From Candidatus Enterococcus myersii (GTDB taxonomy: Bacteria; Bacillota; Bacilli; Lactobacillales; Enterococcaceae): a DNA stretch of 64,000 nucleotides. Of the stretch, positions 53,348-62,283 are shown piece after piece (position 1 is the first letter of the stretch; every line of letters starts with the position of its first letter). The translations under genes and the position numbers were made by a program. The stretch lies in contig NZ_JAFLVT010000001.1 of assembly GCF_017316025.1 (NCBI RefSeq), forward strand, positions 1 to 64,000, written 5' to 3'. Under the pieces are notes generated by a model. The model searched no databases and had not been told where the DNA came from. It saw only the letters and a program-made list of their open reading frames with translations.

Positions 53348-54160
53348 ATGAAGGTTCTTGGATTAGGCGACAATGTTGTTGATAAGTACGTGAACTATCA
53401 GCTGATGTATCCAGGAGGGAATTCTCTGAATTTTGCCGTATTTGCGCAAAAATTAGGAGTAAAAAGCAGTTTTATGGGGGTCTTTGGAACAGATAGAGAA
53501 GGGCAGCATGTCAAAAAAGTTGTCGATGAAATTGGTTTGGATAATAGTCATTCTCGTGTAGTTGAAGGCGAAAATGGTTGTGCACGTGTGGAAATTAAAG
53601 CGGGAGATCGTATTTTTTTAGGCAGTAATGAAGGTGGCGTAACGCGGACGCACCCGCTTACTTTAACCAAGGAAGATCAAGCCTATTTAAAAAGTTTTGA
53701 TTTAATTCATATGGGGTTATACAGCCACGTGAATCATTTGTTACCGGCTTTAAAAGCAGTCCCAGCTAAAATTTCATATGATTTTTCTGACGATTTTACT
53801 GAAACTGAAATTCAAAATGCGATCGCTGCAGTAAACTTCGGCTTTTTCTCCATGAGCGACAGCAGTGATGAGGATACAAAACAGTTTTTGCATGAGCATT
53901 TTACCGGTAACAATGAAGTTTTAATTGTTACTCGCGGCGCTAAGTCTGCTTTTGCTTATGATGGTCAAAATTTTTATGAAGTTGTACCAGTTTTAAAGGA
54001 ACCTGTGGATACAATGGCAGCAGGAGATTCATTTTTGACGGCCTTTTTAATTCATTATTTAAAAGGAGCAGGCATTATAGAAGCCATGGAAGCAGGAAAT
54101 AATTTTGCAGGAGAATCTTGCCTTATAGAAGGCTCTTTTGGTTATGGTGTTGCCTACTAG
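53348..54160 (+). CDS. frlD: PfkB-family fructosamine kinase
   Basis: 270 aa, RBS AAAGGGG. Ribokinase fold: substrate motif PGGNSLNFAVFA near residue 22 and the ATP/catalytic motif DTMAAGDSF near residue 220, where the usual GAGD is AAGD. It resembles E. coli FrlD over its length. It phosphorylates the Amadori sugar at C6 to make the substrate for the SIS enzyme. The carrier at the end of the operon imports the unphosphorylated compound. Confidence 0.85.
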   Translation: MKVLGLGDNVVDKYVNYQLMYPGGNSLNFAVFAQKLGVKSSFMGVFGTDREGQHVKKVVDEIGLDNSHSRVVEGENGCARVEIKAGDRIFLGSNEGGVTRTHPLTLTKEDQAYLKSFDLIHMGLYSHVNHLLPALKAVPAKISYDFSDDFTETEIQNAIAAVNFGFFSMSDSSDEDTKQFLHEHFTGNNEVLIVTRGAKSAFAYDGQNFYEVVPVLKEPVDTMAAGDSFLTAFLIHYLKGAGIIEAMEAGNNFAGESCLIEGSFGYGVAY

Positions 54161-54239
54161 CGGCTTGTGTTAAACAAGGGCATTTGGTACTCTACTTGAG
54201 GAGAGATCTTTTTGATCAAAAACTAAGTGAGGGACTAAT

Positions 54240-54950
54240 ATGCTTGATGCTAATGCACAATTGCCACTATATAAACAATTAAAAGAAGTAATCAAAACAA
54301 AAATAAATACCGGCGAATATACTGAAAACAAACGCATCCCAACAGAACCAGAATTTATTGAAAATTATGGTGTCAGCCGGATTACAGTTCGTAAAGCGAT
54401 TGAAGAATTGGTGGCAGAAGGTTATTTGGTAAAAAAACAAGGCAAAGGAACGTTTATTAGCGGTCACAAAGTATTACGCAAAATTGAGTATGTGACCGGT
54501 TTTAGTGATAGCGGAAAAAGTAGTCAGTTAAAGACGACGAGTATTTTATTAAAAAAAGAAGTACTAGCCGCAAATCAAGAACTAGCGGAAAAATTAGAAA
54601 TACCGGTGGGGGCTAAAGTTTTATACACCCAAAGAAAACGTCTAGGCAATGGTGTACCTTTACTACTGGAAAATAACTATTTTGATTTTGAACGTTTTTC
54701 TTTTTTACAAACAGAAGATTTAACCGGTTCGTTATATGCTATTTTAAGAGAACATGATATTTTACCAATTAATCCAGGAGAAACAACATTAGAAATTGTT
54801 TCTGCCGATGATTTTATCGCTACGACAATGGCCGTTGCGATCGGGACACCGTTTTTTTACATGCAGACAGTAGTGAAGGATCAAAATATGCGCCCAATTC
54901 ATTTTGGTAAGCAGTTTTATTTAGGTGATGCCTATACTTTTAGTATTTGA
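54240..54950 (+). CDS. frlR: GntR/HutC-family regulator
   Basis: 236 aa. N-terminal winged helix (YKQLKEVIKTKINTGEY, then YGVSRITVRKAIEELV) and a UTRA ligand domain (TSILLKKEVLAANQEL, GSLYAILREHDI). By position it senses the Amadori phosphate and controls this operon, like FrlR/FraR. RBS is a weak GTGAGGG. Confidence 0.88.
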   Translation: MLDANAQLPLYKQLKEVIKTKINTGEYTENKRIPTEPEFIENYGVSRITVRKAIEELVAEGYLVKKQGKGTFISGHKVLRKIEYVTGFSDSGKSSQLKTTSILLKKEVLAANQELAEKLEIPVGAKVLYTQRKRLGNGVPLLLENNYFDFERFSFLQTEDLTGSLYAILREHDILPINPGETTLEIVSADDFIATTMAVAIGTPFFYMQTVVKDQNMRPIHFGKQFYLGDAYTFSI

Positions 54951-54983
54951 TTTGCCGCCAAGCAATTTGCTGGAGGAGGAATC

Positions 54984-56477
54984 ATGGAAACAATTATTCG
55001 CACCAATTTGCTTTTTGATGGTATTCATCCCGTTCAAAAAGGCCACATTGTGATAGAAGATGACCAGATTACCGCGAAATTTTTCAACTGGGAATATGGT
55101 GAAATTTCTAATAATCGCCAACTACTTGAATATGATGATTATTTTGTGATGCCTGGCTTGTTTGATAATCATGTCTTTTTTAGCGGCTATTTGCGGATGA
55201 ATGCAGGTCTTGATTTAAGCCAGTGTTTAGATAAAGATGCTGCTTTAAAAAAGATCAAGGCCGCAGCAACAAAAAAACAAGGAGAGCCGATTTATTTTCA
55301 CGGCTTTGACTTGACACAATGGTCAGAAAAACCAACGCAACAAGATTTAGATAACCTAAATTATGCCGGTGCAATTAGCGGCATCGATAAAAATCGTTCG
55401 TATTGTTGGTTAAATCGTGCTGCTAAAATGCGCTATGGTTTTAAGGAAACGGATACCAGTGCTGAGGCAGCTGAAAAGTTGATTAACGAGTTATTAAGGA
55501 ATGAAGCTGAGCTGGCTTGTGTTTATCAAAAGTATGAAAGAGCCCTGCTTTCTCGTGGCGTGGTCGCAACAAAAGAAATTGTTTTTGACAATGCCGATTA
55601 TTTTAAAAGACGTCCACAAGGGAAACTTCAAACACGATTTTATGTTCAAGCGGTGGCAAAACCCTTGAATATAGCGCAGTTAATCCAATATCAGCAAGCT
55701 GAATTTGCAAAAAATATCACTTTCGGCGGTGCAAAAATTATGGTAGATGGCGTAGTAGCAGATGAAACAGGTGCTACCTTTGGAAACTATTCTTCTGAGC
55801 AAATACAGCCACAGATTGATTACACTGCTATTTATAATTTAGTGAAAGCGTGCAATAGTCAAAATATTCCTTGCTGTTTAACCACAGAAGGCGATAAAGC
55901 GGCAGCAAAAGCTGCTGAAATTTTAGCTCGAAATGGTAAGCGTTTACCTAAAGGTGTTTATAATTCTATCAGTGATTTAGAAATGGTCACTAAGCAAACT
56001 GCACAGAAAATGGCAGATAACAAGATTGTAGCAGAAATCTATCCGCAAGTATTGGGACTAAATGATAGTTATGAAAAAAGCTATATGGAAAATGTTTTGC
56101 CACAAAAATATGCTGAGCGTTTCTTTAATTATGGCACCTTAAAAGATGCAAAGGTATTGCTTACCAGTGGTACTGATTTACCACTTTTCATGACAGATTT
56201 ACCAGAGTCCATTATCCGCAGCGTTTGGCGTAAGTTTCCTCATGGACAGAAACGCTGGCAAGAAAAAAGAGGGCTGGATTGTCTTACCTTGCTGCAAACT
56301 TTTACCCAAAATGCTTTTGCCGCAAATGGTATGCTGGACTGTGGTACTTTATGTAAAGGACAAAAAGCACATTTAGCAATCTTTGATCAGGATTTAACGA
56401 CTCATGATATTATGGCTTTAACTAAAGCAAAAGTAGTCGCCACCTATATTGATGGGCAGGTCGTTTACCAAAGTTAA
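54984..56477 (+). CDS. YtcJ-like amidohydrolase with lost metal ligands
   Basis: 497 aa, RBS GGAGGAGG. Overall fold like amidohydrolase 3/YtcJ. The HxH motif reads DNHVF (His63, then Phe65). The strand-5 position reads LTTEGD where HAIGD is normal. Strand 6 lacks the usual RIEH. Lys251 (GAKIMVDG) and Asp398 (SGTDLP) remain. In Salmonella fra an asparaginase stands in this place. So it may free the amino part by a modified mechanism or have a binding role. Confidence 0.72.
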   Translation: METIIRTNLLFDGIHPVQKGHIVIEDDQITAKFFNWEYGEISNNRQLLEYDDYFVMPGLFDNHVFFSGYLRMNAGLDLSQCLDKDAALKKIKAAATKKQGEPIYFHGFDLTQWSEKPTQQDLDNLNYAGAISGIDKNRSYCWLNRAAKMRYGFKETDTSAEAAEKLINELLRNEAELACVYQKYERALLSRGVVATKEIVFDNADYFKRRPQGKLQTRFYVQAVAKPLNIAQLIQYQQAEFAKNITFGGAKIMVDGVVADETGATFGNYSSEQIQPQIDYTAIYNLVKACNSQNIPCCLTTEGDKAAAKAAEILARNGKRLPKGVYNSISDLEMVTKQTAQKMADNKIVAEIYPQVLGLNDSYEKSYMENVLPQKYAERFFNYGTLKDAKVLLTSGTDLPLFMTDLPESIIRSVWRKFPHGQKRWQEKRGLDCLTLLQTFTQNAFAANGMLDCGTLCKGQKAHLAIFDQDLTTHDIMALTKAKVVATYIDGQVVYQS

Positions 56478-56539
56478 AAAAATTTAGTTAAAAGCATAAC
56501 GTCTTGATACGTATTTTTGTAATTGAAGGAGGAAAAGAA

Positions 56540-57952
56540 ATGGAAGTAACAGAAACAAAAGCAAAAAAGAAATTTGTCTTTCCCCATAGCTATACATTGA
56601 TTTTTTGCTTGATTATCGCAGCTGCAATTTTAACTTGGGTTATTCCCAGTGGTCAATTTGAGACAGTTGTTGAAAATATTAACGGCGCAGAAAAAACAAC
56701 AGTTGTTCCGGGGACGTATCACCAAATCGCTAAGGCTGGCTATGGTCAAGGAATTGGTGATATCTTAGAGGCGCCAGCTGCGGGAATTATTTCGGCGGTT
56801 GAAGTAGTTGCTTTTGTGTTGGTTGTTGGTGGTGCTTTTGGGGTTATTCTAAAAACGGGAGCAGTGGACCGCGCTTTGTTTTCATTAGCAACTTCTCTTG
56901 GGGATAAAGGAATTTTAGTAATTCCGCTGTCTATGATCTTATTTAGTCTTGGCGGCTCGACTTTTGGCATGAGTGAAGAGGCGATTCCTTTATTTGCAGT
57001 ATTTATTTCGTTGATGTTTTCATTAGGCTATGATTCGATGACGGCAATTTTAATTTTATTTTTGGGAACGCAAGTGGGCTATGTTGGATCAACGATTAAT
57101 CCCTTTAATGTTTTGATTGCCCAAGGCGTTGCAGGTGTACATGGCAATCCATTATTAGGCTATCGCGTCATTTGTTGGGTCATTTTAACTGCAATTTCTA
57201 TTATTTTCACTATGAATTATGCCCGTAAAGTAAAAGCGAATCCTGAAAGTTCAATCGTTTATGCTAGCGATCAATTGGTCAAAAGTAAATTTCAAAATTT
57301 TGAGCAAGACAAGCCTTTTTCCAATGGTGATAAGTTGATTGTGGCTGGATTTATCGGCGGTTTAGGCGTTATGATTTGGGGGATTATTGCCCAAGGATGG
57401 TACATGGTGGAAATTTCGGCATTGTTTGTCGCACTGGCCTTATTTGCTGGTGTTGTCGCTAAATTTGGACAAAAGAAGATCGCGGAGGCTTTTGTAGAAG
57501 GCTGTGCAGATTTTGCCTATGCTGCTGTGATCATCGGTTTAGCACGGGGAGTTTTGGTAATCTTAGAAAATGGCATGATTATCGATACGATTTTAAATAG
57601 TTTGGCCACTCTTTTAGGGGGACTACCCAAGGCATTATTTTCGACCATTTTGTTAGGTGCACAAGTTTTAGTAACATTCTTTGTACCATCATCTTCGGGG
57701 GCTGCTGCTTTAACGATGCCAGTAATGGCTCCATTAGGTGATTTACTAGGTCTAAATCGTGATGTTATTGTTTTAAGTAATCAGTTTGGCAATGGGTTAA
57801 TGAACATTATTTCCCCAACAGGTGGCGTGTTGTTAGCCGGATTAGCGATTGCAGAAATTAACTTTTCAAAATGGTTTAAAGTGGGTTTGAAAGCCTTCGG
57901 TATTTTAGCAGTTGCTTCGGCGATTTTACTTTATATTGCAACATTATTCTAA
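56540..57952 (+). CDS. YfcC/DcuC-type carrier
   Basis: 470 aa from ATG 56540 behind AAGGAGG. About 11-12 membrane segments. Belongs to the YfcC/C4-dicarboxylate anaerobic carrier group (HSYTLIFCLIIAAAILTWVI, GGSTFGMSEEAIPLFAVFI, FVPSSSGAAALTMPVMAPL). FraA, the fructose-asparagine importer of Salmonella, is of the DcuC type, so this protein is the likely Amadori-compound importer. Last gene of the operon before a terminator. Confidence 0.85.
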   Translation: MEVTETKAKKKFVFPHSYTLIFCLIIAAAILTWVIPSGQFETVVENINGAEKTTVVPGTYHQIAKAGYGQGIGDILEAPAAGIISAVEVVAFVLVVGGAFGVILKTGAVDRALFSLATSLGDKGILVIPLSMILFSLGGSTFGMSEEAIPLFAVFISLMFSLGYDSMTAILILFLGTQVGYVGSTINPFNVLIAQGVAGVHGNPLLGYRVICWVILTAISIIFTMNYARKVKANPESSIVYASDQLVKSKFQNFEQDKPFSNGDKLIVAGFIGGLGVMIWGIIAQGWYMVEISALFVALALFAGVVAKFGQKKIAEAFVEGCADFAYAAVIIGLARGVLVILENGMIIDTILNSLATLLGGLPKALFSTILLGAQVLVTFFVPSSSGAAALTMPVMAPLGDLLGLNRDVIVLSNQFGNGLMNIISPTGGVLLAGLAIAEINFSKWFKVGLKAFGILAVASAILLYIATLF

Positions 57953-57972
57953 ATTGTAGTTCTGCTTATAAT

Positions 57973-58010
57973 AAAAGCCGTTTCCAGCAAAGTCAGTGGG
58001 CGGCTTTTTT
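57973..58010 (+). terminator. Terminator of fructosamine operon
   Basis: AAAAGCCG (57973-57980) pairs with CGGCTTTT (58001-58008), followed by further T. Confidence 0.85.
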
Positions 58011-58240
58011 GTTTGGATCTGGCTACTTATAAAGTAAAGGTTTCAAAAGGAAAGCTTCAGGACGAAACAAACAGCTAGAAGAATTTGGAAATTTTGGGGA
58101 TAATTCGATTCGCATCATCGCTAGTCAAAATTTTTGTGACAGCGTAAAGCTTGGTTTGGGATTCAATTTTTTAGCTTGTAAGTGACAGCTTGCTATAGAT
58201 TATTAAGGACAAATGTAATGAAAATCAGGTATAATACATT
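58011..58240. other. Gene-free stretch
   Basis: No supported gene. It ends with TATAAT (58231-58236), the -10 of the RNA that follows; the -35 is weak (AGGACA, 18 bases upstream). Confidence 0.5.
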
Positions 58241-58357
58241 TGTGAGGCTAACGTTCAACTTCAATTCGTTAGAATCATTCTTTCGCATTTTAGCGAAATT
58301 GACACCAACTATTTTATTATTCACGCCAAATGGATAATAAAAGTTGGTGTTTTTTTG
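58241..58357 (+). ncRNA. Candidate three-hairpin RNA ending in a terminator
   Basis: Behind TATAAT (58231-58236) come stem CTAACG/CGTTAG (about 58249-58272), stem TTTCGC/GCGAAA (58281-58297) and a long terminator hairpin, ACACCAACT (58302-58310) with AGTTGGTGT (58342-58350), extended by TTATTAT/ATAATAA, then seven T. A separate promoter for padR starts inside the T run, so this RNA is probably independent. No known riboswitch class was recognised. Confidence 0.5.
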
Positions 58358-58405
58358 TTGACTTATTGAATACCTCGCTTTATTATACTTGTGTAACGAG
58401 GTATT
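58358..58405 (+). promoter_or_regulatory. padR promoter and operator
   Basis: TTGACT (58358-58363) and TATTAT (58381-58386) are 17 bases apart. AATACCTCG (58369-58377) and CGAGGTATT (58397-58405) form a perfect inverted repeat around the -10, so the regulator probably represses its own gene. Confidence 0.8.
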
Positions 58406-58420
58406 GATTGAGGTGAGGAA

Positions 58421-58750
58421 ATGGAGATTGATAAAGAAGTACTGCGGGGCTATATTGATCCAATTATTTTGACAATTTTAAATGAAGAGGATAGTTATGG
58501 CTATGATATTGCCAAAAAGGCAAAAAAAATTAGTCAAGAAGCTTTTGAATTAAAAGAGGGGACGTTATACGTTGCGTTTAAGCGTTTAGAAAAAAATGGG
58601 TATGTTACCAGTTATTGGCAATCTGGCACAGGTGTTAAGCGCAAGTACTATCATATTACCACTAAAGGCAACGCATTTTTGCGACACAAAAAGCAAGAGT
58701 GGTTGTTTATAGAAAAATTAATGAACACATTTTATAAGGGAGTTAATTGA
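58421..58750 (+). CDS. PadR-family regulator
   Basis: 109 aa. Winged helix with the PadR signature (DPIILTILNEEDSYGYDIAK, EGTLYVAFKRLEKNGYV, GVKRKYYHITTKG). RBS TGAGGTGAGG. The next gene begins one base after its stop; such pairs of PadR and a membrane protein are frequent in Firmicutes and often respond to envelope stress. Confidence 0.92.
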   Translation: MEIDKEVLRGYIDPIILTILNEEDSYGYDIAKKAKKISQEAFELKEGTLYVAFKRLEKNGYVTSYWQSGTGVKRKYYHITTKGNAFLRHKKQEWLFIEKLMNTFYKGVN

Positions 58751-58751
58751 G

Positions 58752-59300
58752 ATGACACTAACGGATAAGACCCAGACAGCAATTGAAACATTGGCTAAAA
58801 AAGCTGTTAAGAATACATTGAGCAGCAATGAATTAAGTTATTTTGAAAAAGTTGCGCGTAAATTTGATGAAATCGAAGAAAAAGCCAGACAAAAGTTTTA
58901 TCCTAATCGAAAAGAAGATGAAGCAGAGCTGGAAATTTATATCCAAGATTATGTAGAAGAATTAATTGCAAATGGGCTAAGTGAAGAAGATGCCCTTGAA
59001 AAAGCAGCAGCAGTCATTTTTGCTGAACAACCCAAAAATCCAGAGGAAAAACGTAAAGAAGCTTATCAGGCACACTATGAAAATATATCGGTAGCAGAAG
59101 AAGAAGCAATTGGCTTAACTTATGGCAGTCGGATATTTTTAGGAATCGTGATTGGCGCCATGCTGGGAATAATTACTCAGATTATTTATACAGGATCACT
59201 ATTTGGCATAGCCTTTGGGGTATTTCTCGTTCTAGGATTGTTTTTAGGGGTTGCACTGGGTTTAGCCGGGCATGCAAAGATTGTTAAAACGAAATCGTAA
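58752..59300 (+). CDS. PadR-associated membrane protein (HAAS/DUF1700-like)
   Basis: 182 aa. The first 110 residues are charged helices with the HAAS-like pattern (YIQDYVEELIANGLSEEDAL), followed by two membrane helices (IFLGIVIGAMLGIITQII and a second Gly-rich one). It probably acts as membrane-bound partner in a PadR-controlled stress response. Function unproven. Confidence 0.78.
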   Translation: MTLTDKTQTAIETLAKKAVKNTLSSNELSYFEKVARKFDEIEEKARQKFYPNRKEDEAELEIYIQDYVEELIANGLSEEDALEKAAAVIFAEQPKNPEEKRKEAYQAHYENISVAEEEAIGLTYGSRIFLGIVIGAMLGIITQIIYTGSLFGIAFGVFLVLGLFLGVALGLAGHAKIVKTKS

Positions 59301-59304
59301 AAGC

Positions 59305-59349
59305 GATTGTGACAAAAGTTTGAAAAACTTTTGTCACAATCTTTTTTTG
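59305..59349 (+). terminator. padR operon terminator
   Basis: Perfect 17-bp stem (59305-59321 with 59325-59341), three-base loop and seven T. Confidence 0.95.
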
Positions 59350-59407
59350 TTATAAGACAGAGACTGTCCTATAAAAGATTTAACTAATTTTTTTTGAGAT
59401 AAAAGTA

Positions 59408-59479
59408 TTGACAATTGTTCGGTACCGAAATATAATCACTAATGTAATAAAGTTCGGTACCGAAATATTCGGTACCGTA
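59408..59479 (+). promoter_or_regulatory. MarR promoter with three operators
   Basis: Consensus TTGACA (59408-59413) and TATAAT (59431-59436), 17 bases apart. The palindrome TTCGGTACCGAA is at 59418-59429 (inside the spacer) and 59453-59464, and a one-base variant at 59468-59479. Strong autorepression is expected, with induction when the MarR protein binds a ligand. Confidence 0.93.
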
Positions 59480-59499
59480 ATAAAAGCGAGGTAATTTTA

Positions 59500-60321
59500 A
59501 TGAATACATTTAGTGACCAATTATTAAAACAAATTCGTTTCATTAGTGATGCTGGCAATGCGTTTATGAGTAAAAGACAAAAATTAACAGGGCAACAGCG
59601 AGTATTGGCAGTATTGCGCTTGGAAGACGGATTAACCCAAGGCTATTTAGCAGACATTTTGGGTTTGAGTCCTAGTTCACTGGCAGAATTATTGAAGAAA
59701 TTAGAAAATAGTGGCGCCATAAAACGCATTGAAGATGAGCAGGACAAACGTATTAAGAAAGTATTTTTGACCGAAGTAGGCAAAAAGCAGGCAGAAGCAT
59801 CGGCACAGACAGCACAAACAAGTGAAAGTGCACATTTCTTTGATGGCTTGACGGAAGAGGAAATGACGGAACTAGCAGATTTATTACAAAAAATTAAAGA
59901 CGGCTGGAATGATGACATGAAACAAAAAGCCGAAGCCTTTGTAGATCCTTTTGATCGTCTCGCAGCTATTCAAAATATGCAGGAAGTTTTTAAAGAACAG
60001 TTTGGGCAAGAATGGGCTGAAATGGATGCTGCGGACATGAACAAATTACGTCGGGAAATGCAGAAAAAAATGCGGGAAATGTCATTTGAAGATTTAGAAC
60101 AAATGCGTAATTTCCGTGGAGGCTTTGGTGGTTTTGGTGGTGGACCAAGAGGGGGTCGTGGCAGCCGTCATGGCGGTCGTAATTTTCACGAAAATCACCC
60201 CCATGCAACCAAAGAACAACAAGAGGCCTGGTTTGATTGTTGGAAGAATAAATTTGGCGGTATGAAGCCAAATCACGGCAAAGAAGATCAACAAGATCAA
60301 GATGAATGGAAAGATTTTTAA
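59500..60321 (+). CDS. MarR-family regulator with Gly/Arg-rich tail
   Basis: 273 aa; ordinary MarR proteins have about 150. Residues 1-145 are a MarR winged helix (LTQGYLADILGLSPSSLAEL, IKRIEDEQDKRIKKVFLTEV). The extension holds a helical part (160-205), a Gly/Arg/Phe-rich stretch (GGFGGFGGGPRGGRG, about 210-225), a His-rich piece and an acidic end. The tail might bind nucleic acid or metal. It controls itself and probably the ABC exporter that follows. RBS GCGAGG. Confidence 0.85.
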   Translation: MNTFSDQLLKQIRFISDAGNAFMSKRQKLTGQQRVLAVLRLEDGLTQGYLADILGLSPSSLAELLKKLENSGAIKRIEDEQDKRIKKVFLTEVGKKQAEASAQTAQTSESAHFFDGLTEEEMTELADLLQKIKDGWNDDMKQKAEAFVDPFDRLAAIQNMQEVFKEQFGQEWAEMDAADMNKLRREMQKKMREMSFEDLEQMRNFRGGFGGFGGGPRGGRGSRHGGRNFHENHPHATKEQQEAWFDCWKNKFGGMKPNHGKEDQQDQDEWKDF

Positions 60322-60474
60322 AAGCGTTAACGACGTTTTAAAATGACTATGTTTAAAAAGATTTAGTCTGGCAGATGCTTTTTACAAAAAATTTCAAGTT
60401 TGTAAAGGCTACAGGCGGTTTTTCTTTACACGTGCGTAATGCCAGATGCTTAATGAAGAAAAGAGGAATTTACA
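60322..60474 (+). promoter_or_regulatory. Spacer before ABC exporter
   Basis: CAGATGCTT occurs twice (about 60372 and 60444). TTTACAAA (about 60380) can pair with TTTGTAAA (about 60400). No T-run terminator, so readthrough from the MarR promoter is possible, with a modest structural element in the leader. Confidence 0.35.
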
Positions 60475-62259
60475 ATGCCACAAGGTGGAGGCGGCCGTGA
60501 AGCTGCAATTTTTGAGGATGAATTACCAAAAGCTAAAGGAACATTTAAATTTAAAGATTTTTTGAAACTAATTAATAGTGTGAGCCCCAAAAAAGCACTT
60601 TTTGCTTTTGGTTTATTACTAAGCTTAATCACGAGTGGTGCGAGTCTTGTTGTGCCACAGTTAACAAAAGGATTAGTAGATACGAGTGAATTAGCAAAAA
60701 TCGATGGTAAAATGGTTGCCGTCTTGGTGCTGGCGTTTATCGTATATTTAGGTTTCGGTGCAATTGGCGGTTATTTTTTACGTTATGTCGGGGAAAGCTC
60801 TGTCAAAACATTACGAGAAAAATTATGGCACCATTTGTTACATTTGCCTGTCGCATATTATGACGACCATAAATCTGGTGAAAGTAGCTCTCGTTTGGTG
60901 AACGATACCAGTGTAATCAAGGACTTGGTAACGACCCAATTTCCTAATTTTATTACGGGGGCTATTCAATTAGTTGGCTCGGTGATTATCTTATTTATCA
61001 TGGATTGGAAAATGGCGGCGCTAATGTTTATATCTGTGCCCATTGTCATGTTAGTGATGATGCCAATTGGAAAAGTGATGATGAAAATTGGGCGCCAAAT
61101 GCAAGGTGCGCTAGCAGATTTTAATGCGGATACGACAGAGAAGATATCTGAGATTCGCTTAATTAAATCCAGTAATGGTGAAAGCTATGAAATTAAAAAT
61201 GGTGGTCGCTATATTGATAAAATCTTTAAACTGGGTTTAAAAGATGCCAAAGTTGAAGCTGTTTTGCAACCGGTAATGATGACGACGATGTTAGGTTTAT
61301 TTGTTGGTATTTTAGGTTATGGCGCAGTGCGGGTGCAAGCAGGGACACTAACGAGTGGTGAATTGGTCGCTTTCTTATTGTATCTCTTCAATATCATTAC
61401 ACCAGCAGCTAGCTTTGCTACCTTCTTTTCTCAAGTGCAAAAAGCAATGGGGGCAACAGAACGGATTCAAGCAATTTTAGAAACGCCAACGGAAACGATT
61501 ACAGTGGATACTAATATCGCTGTCACAGGTAAAACGATTGAAGCAAATCACTTATCTTTTAGTTACGATGAATCAAAAGTGATTTTACAAGATGTTTCTT
61601 TTGAAGCTAAACCTAATACGGTGGTGGCATTTGCCGGACCTAGTGGCGGAGGTAAGTCAACGATTTTTGGTCTGTTGGAACGTTTTTATGAACCAAAATC
61701 GGGCACCATTACCATTGGCGGACAAAACATTAATGATTTGTCTTTGAAAGATTGGCGTTCACAAATTGGCTATGTCTCACAAGATAGCGCGGTTTTTGCC
61801 GGTAGTATTCGAGACAATCTACAATATGGTTTAAATCAGTTATTAACAGATGAAAAAATGTGGGAAGGTTTGTCATTAGCGTATGCGGATCAGTTTGTTC
61901 GCGATTTTCCTGATCAATTGGACACGCAAATTGGCGAACGGGGCGTCAAATTATCCGGCGGACAAAAGCAACGAATTGCGATTGCCAGAGCCTTTTTACG
62001 CAATCCGAATATCTTGATGTTAGACGAAGCTACCGCAAGCTTAGATTCCCAATCAGAAGAAAAAGTACAGCGAGCATTAGATCAGTTAATGGCAGGAAGG
62101 ACAACATTAGTAATTGCGCACCGCCTATCAACGATTGTTGACGCAGATAAAATTTACTTTATCGAACATGGAGAAGTCACAGGTAGTGGGACACACCGTG
62201 AGTTAATTGCGACGCATCCTTTATATGCCAAATATGTAAATGAACAAGTCGTAGATTAA
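60475..62259 (+). CDS. ABC exporter (multidrug type)
   Basis: 594 aa half-transporter. A Gly-rich start and six membrane helices (about 40-330) are followed by the nucleotide-binding domain with Walker A GPSGGGKST (about 389), signature LSGGQKQR and Walker B ILMLDEATASLD. Resembles LmrA/BmrA-type homodimeric multidrug exporters. Position after the MarR gene suggests drug- or stress-induced efflux. RBS AAGAGG. Confidence 0.92.
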   Translation: MPQGGGGREAAIFEDELPKAKGTFKFKDFLKLINSVSPKKALFAFGLLLSLITSGASLVVPQLTKGLVDTSELAKIDGKMVAVLVLAFIVYLGFGAIGGYFLRYVGESSVKTLREKLWHHLLHLPVAYYDDHKSGESSSRLVNDTSVIKDLVTTQFPNFITGAIQLVGSVIILFIMDWKMAALMFISVPIVMLVMMPIGKVMMKIGRQMQGALADFNADTTEKISEIRLIKSSNGESYEIKNGGRYIDKIFKLGLKDAKVEAVLQPVMMTTMLGLFVGILGYGAVRVQAGTLTSGELVAFLLYLFNIITPAASFATFFSQVQKAMGATERIQAILETPTETITVDTNIAVTGKTIEANHLSFSYDESKVILQDVSFEAKPNTVVAFAGPSGGGKSTIFGLLERFYEPKSGTITIGGQNINDLSLKDWRSQIGYVSQDSAVFAGSIRDNLQYGLNQLLTDEKMWEGLSLAYADQFVRDFPDQLDTQIGERGVKLSGGQKQRIAIARAFLRNPNILMLDEATASLDSQSEEKVQRALDQLMAGRTTLVIAHRLSTIVDADKIYFIEHGEVTGSGTHRELIATHPLYAKYVNEQVVD

Positions 62260-62283
62260 AAAAGTCTAGCATAACCATTAGTG

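Noticed and set aside
54984-56477. Simple call as an active imidazolonepropionase- or YtcJ-type hydrolase
   Set aside because: Key His ligands are missing, so the activity cannot be assumed.
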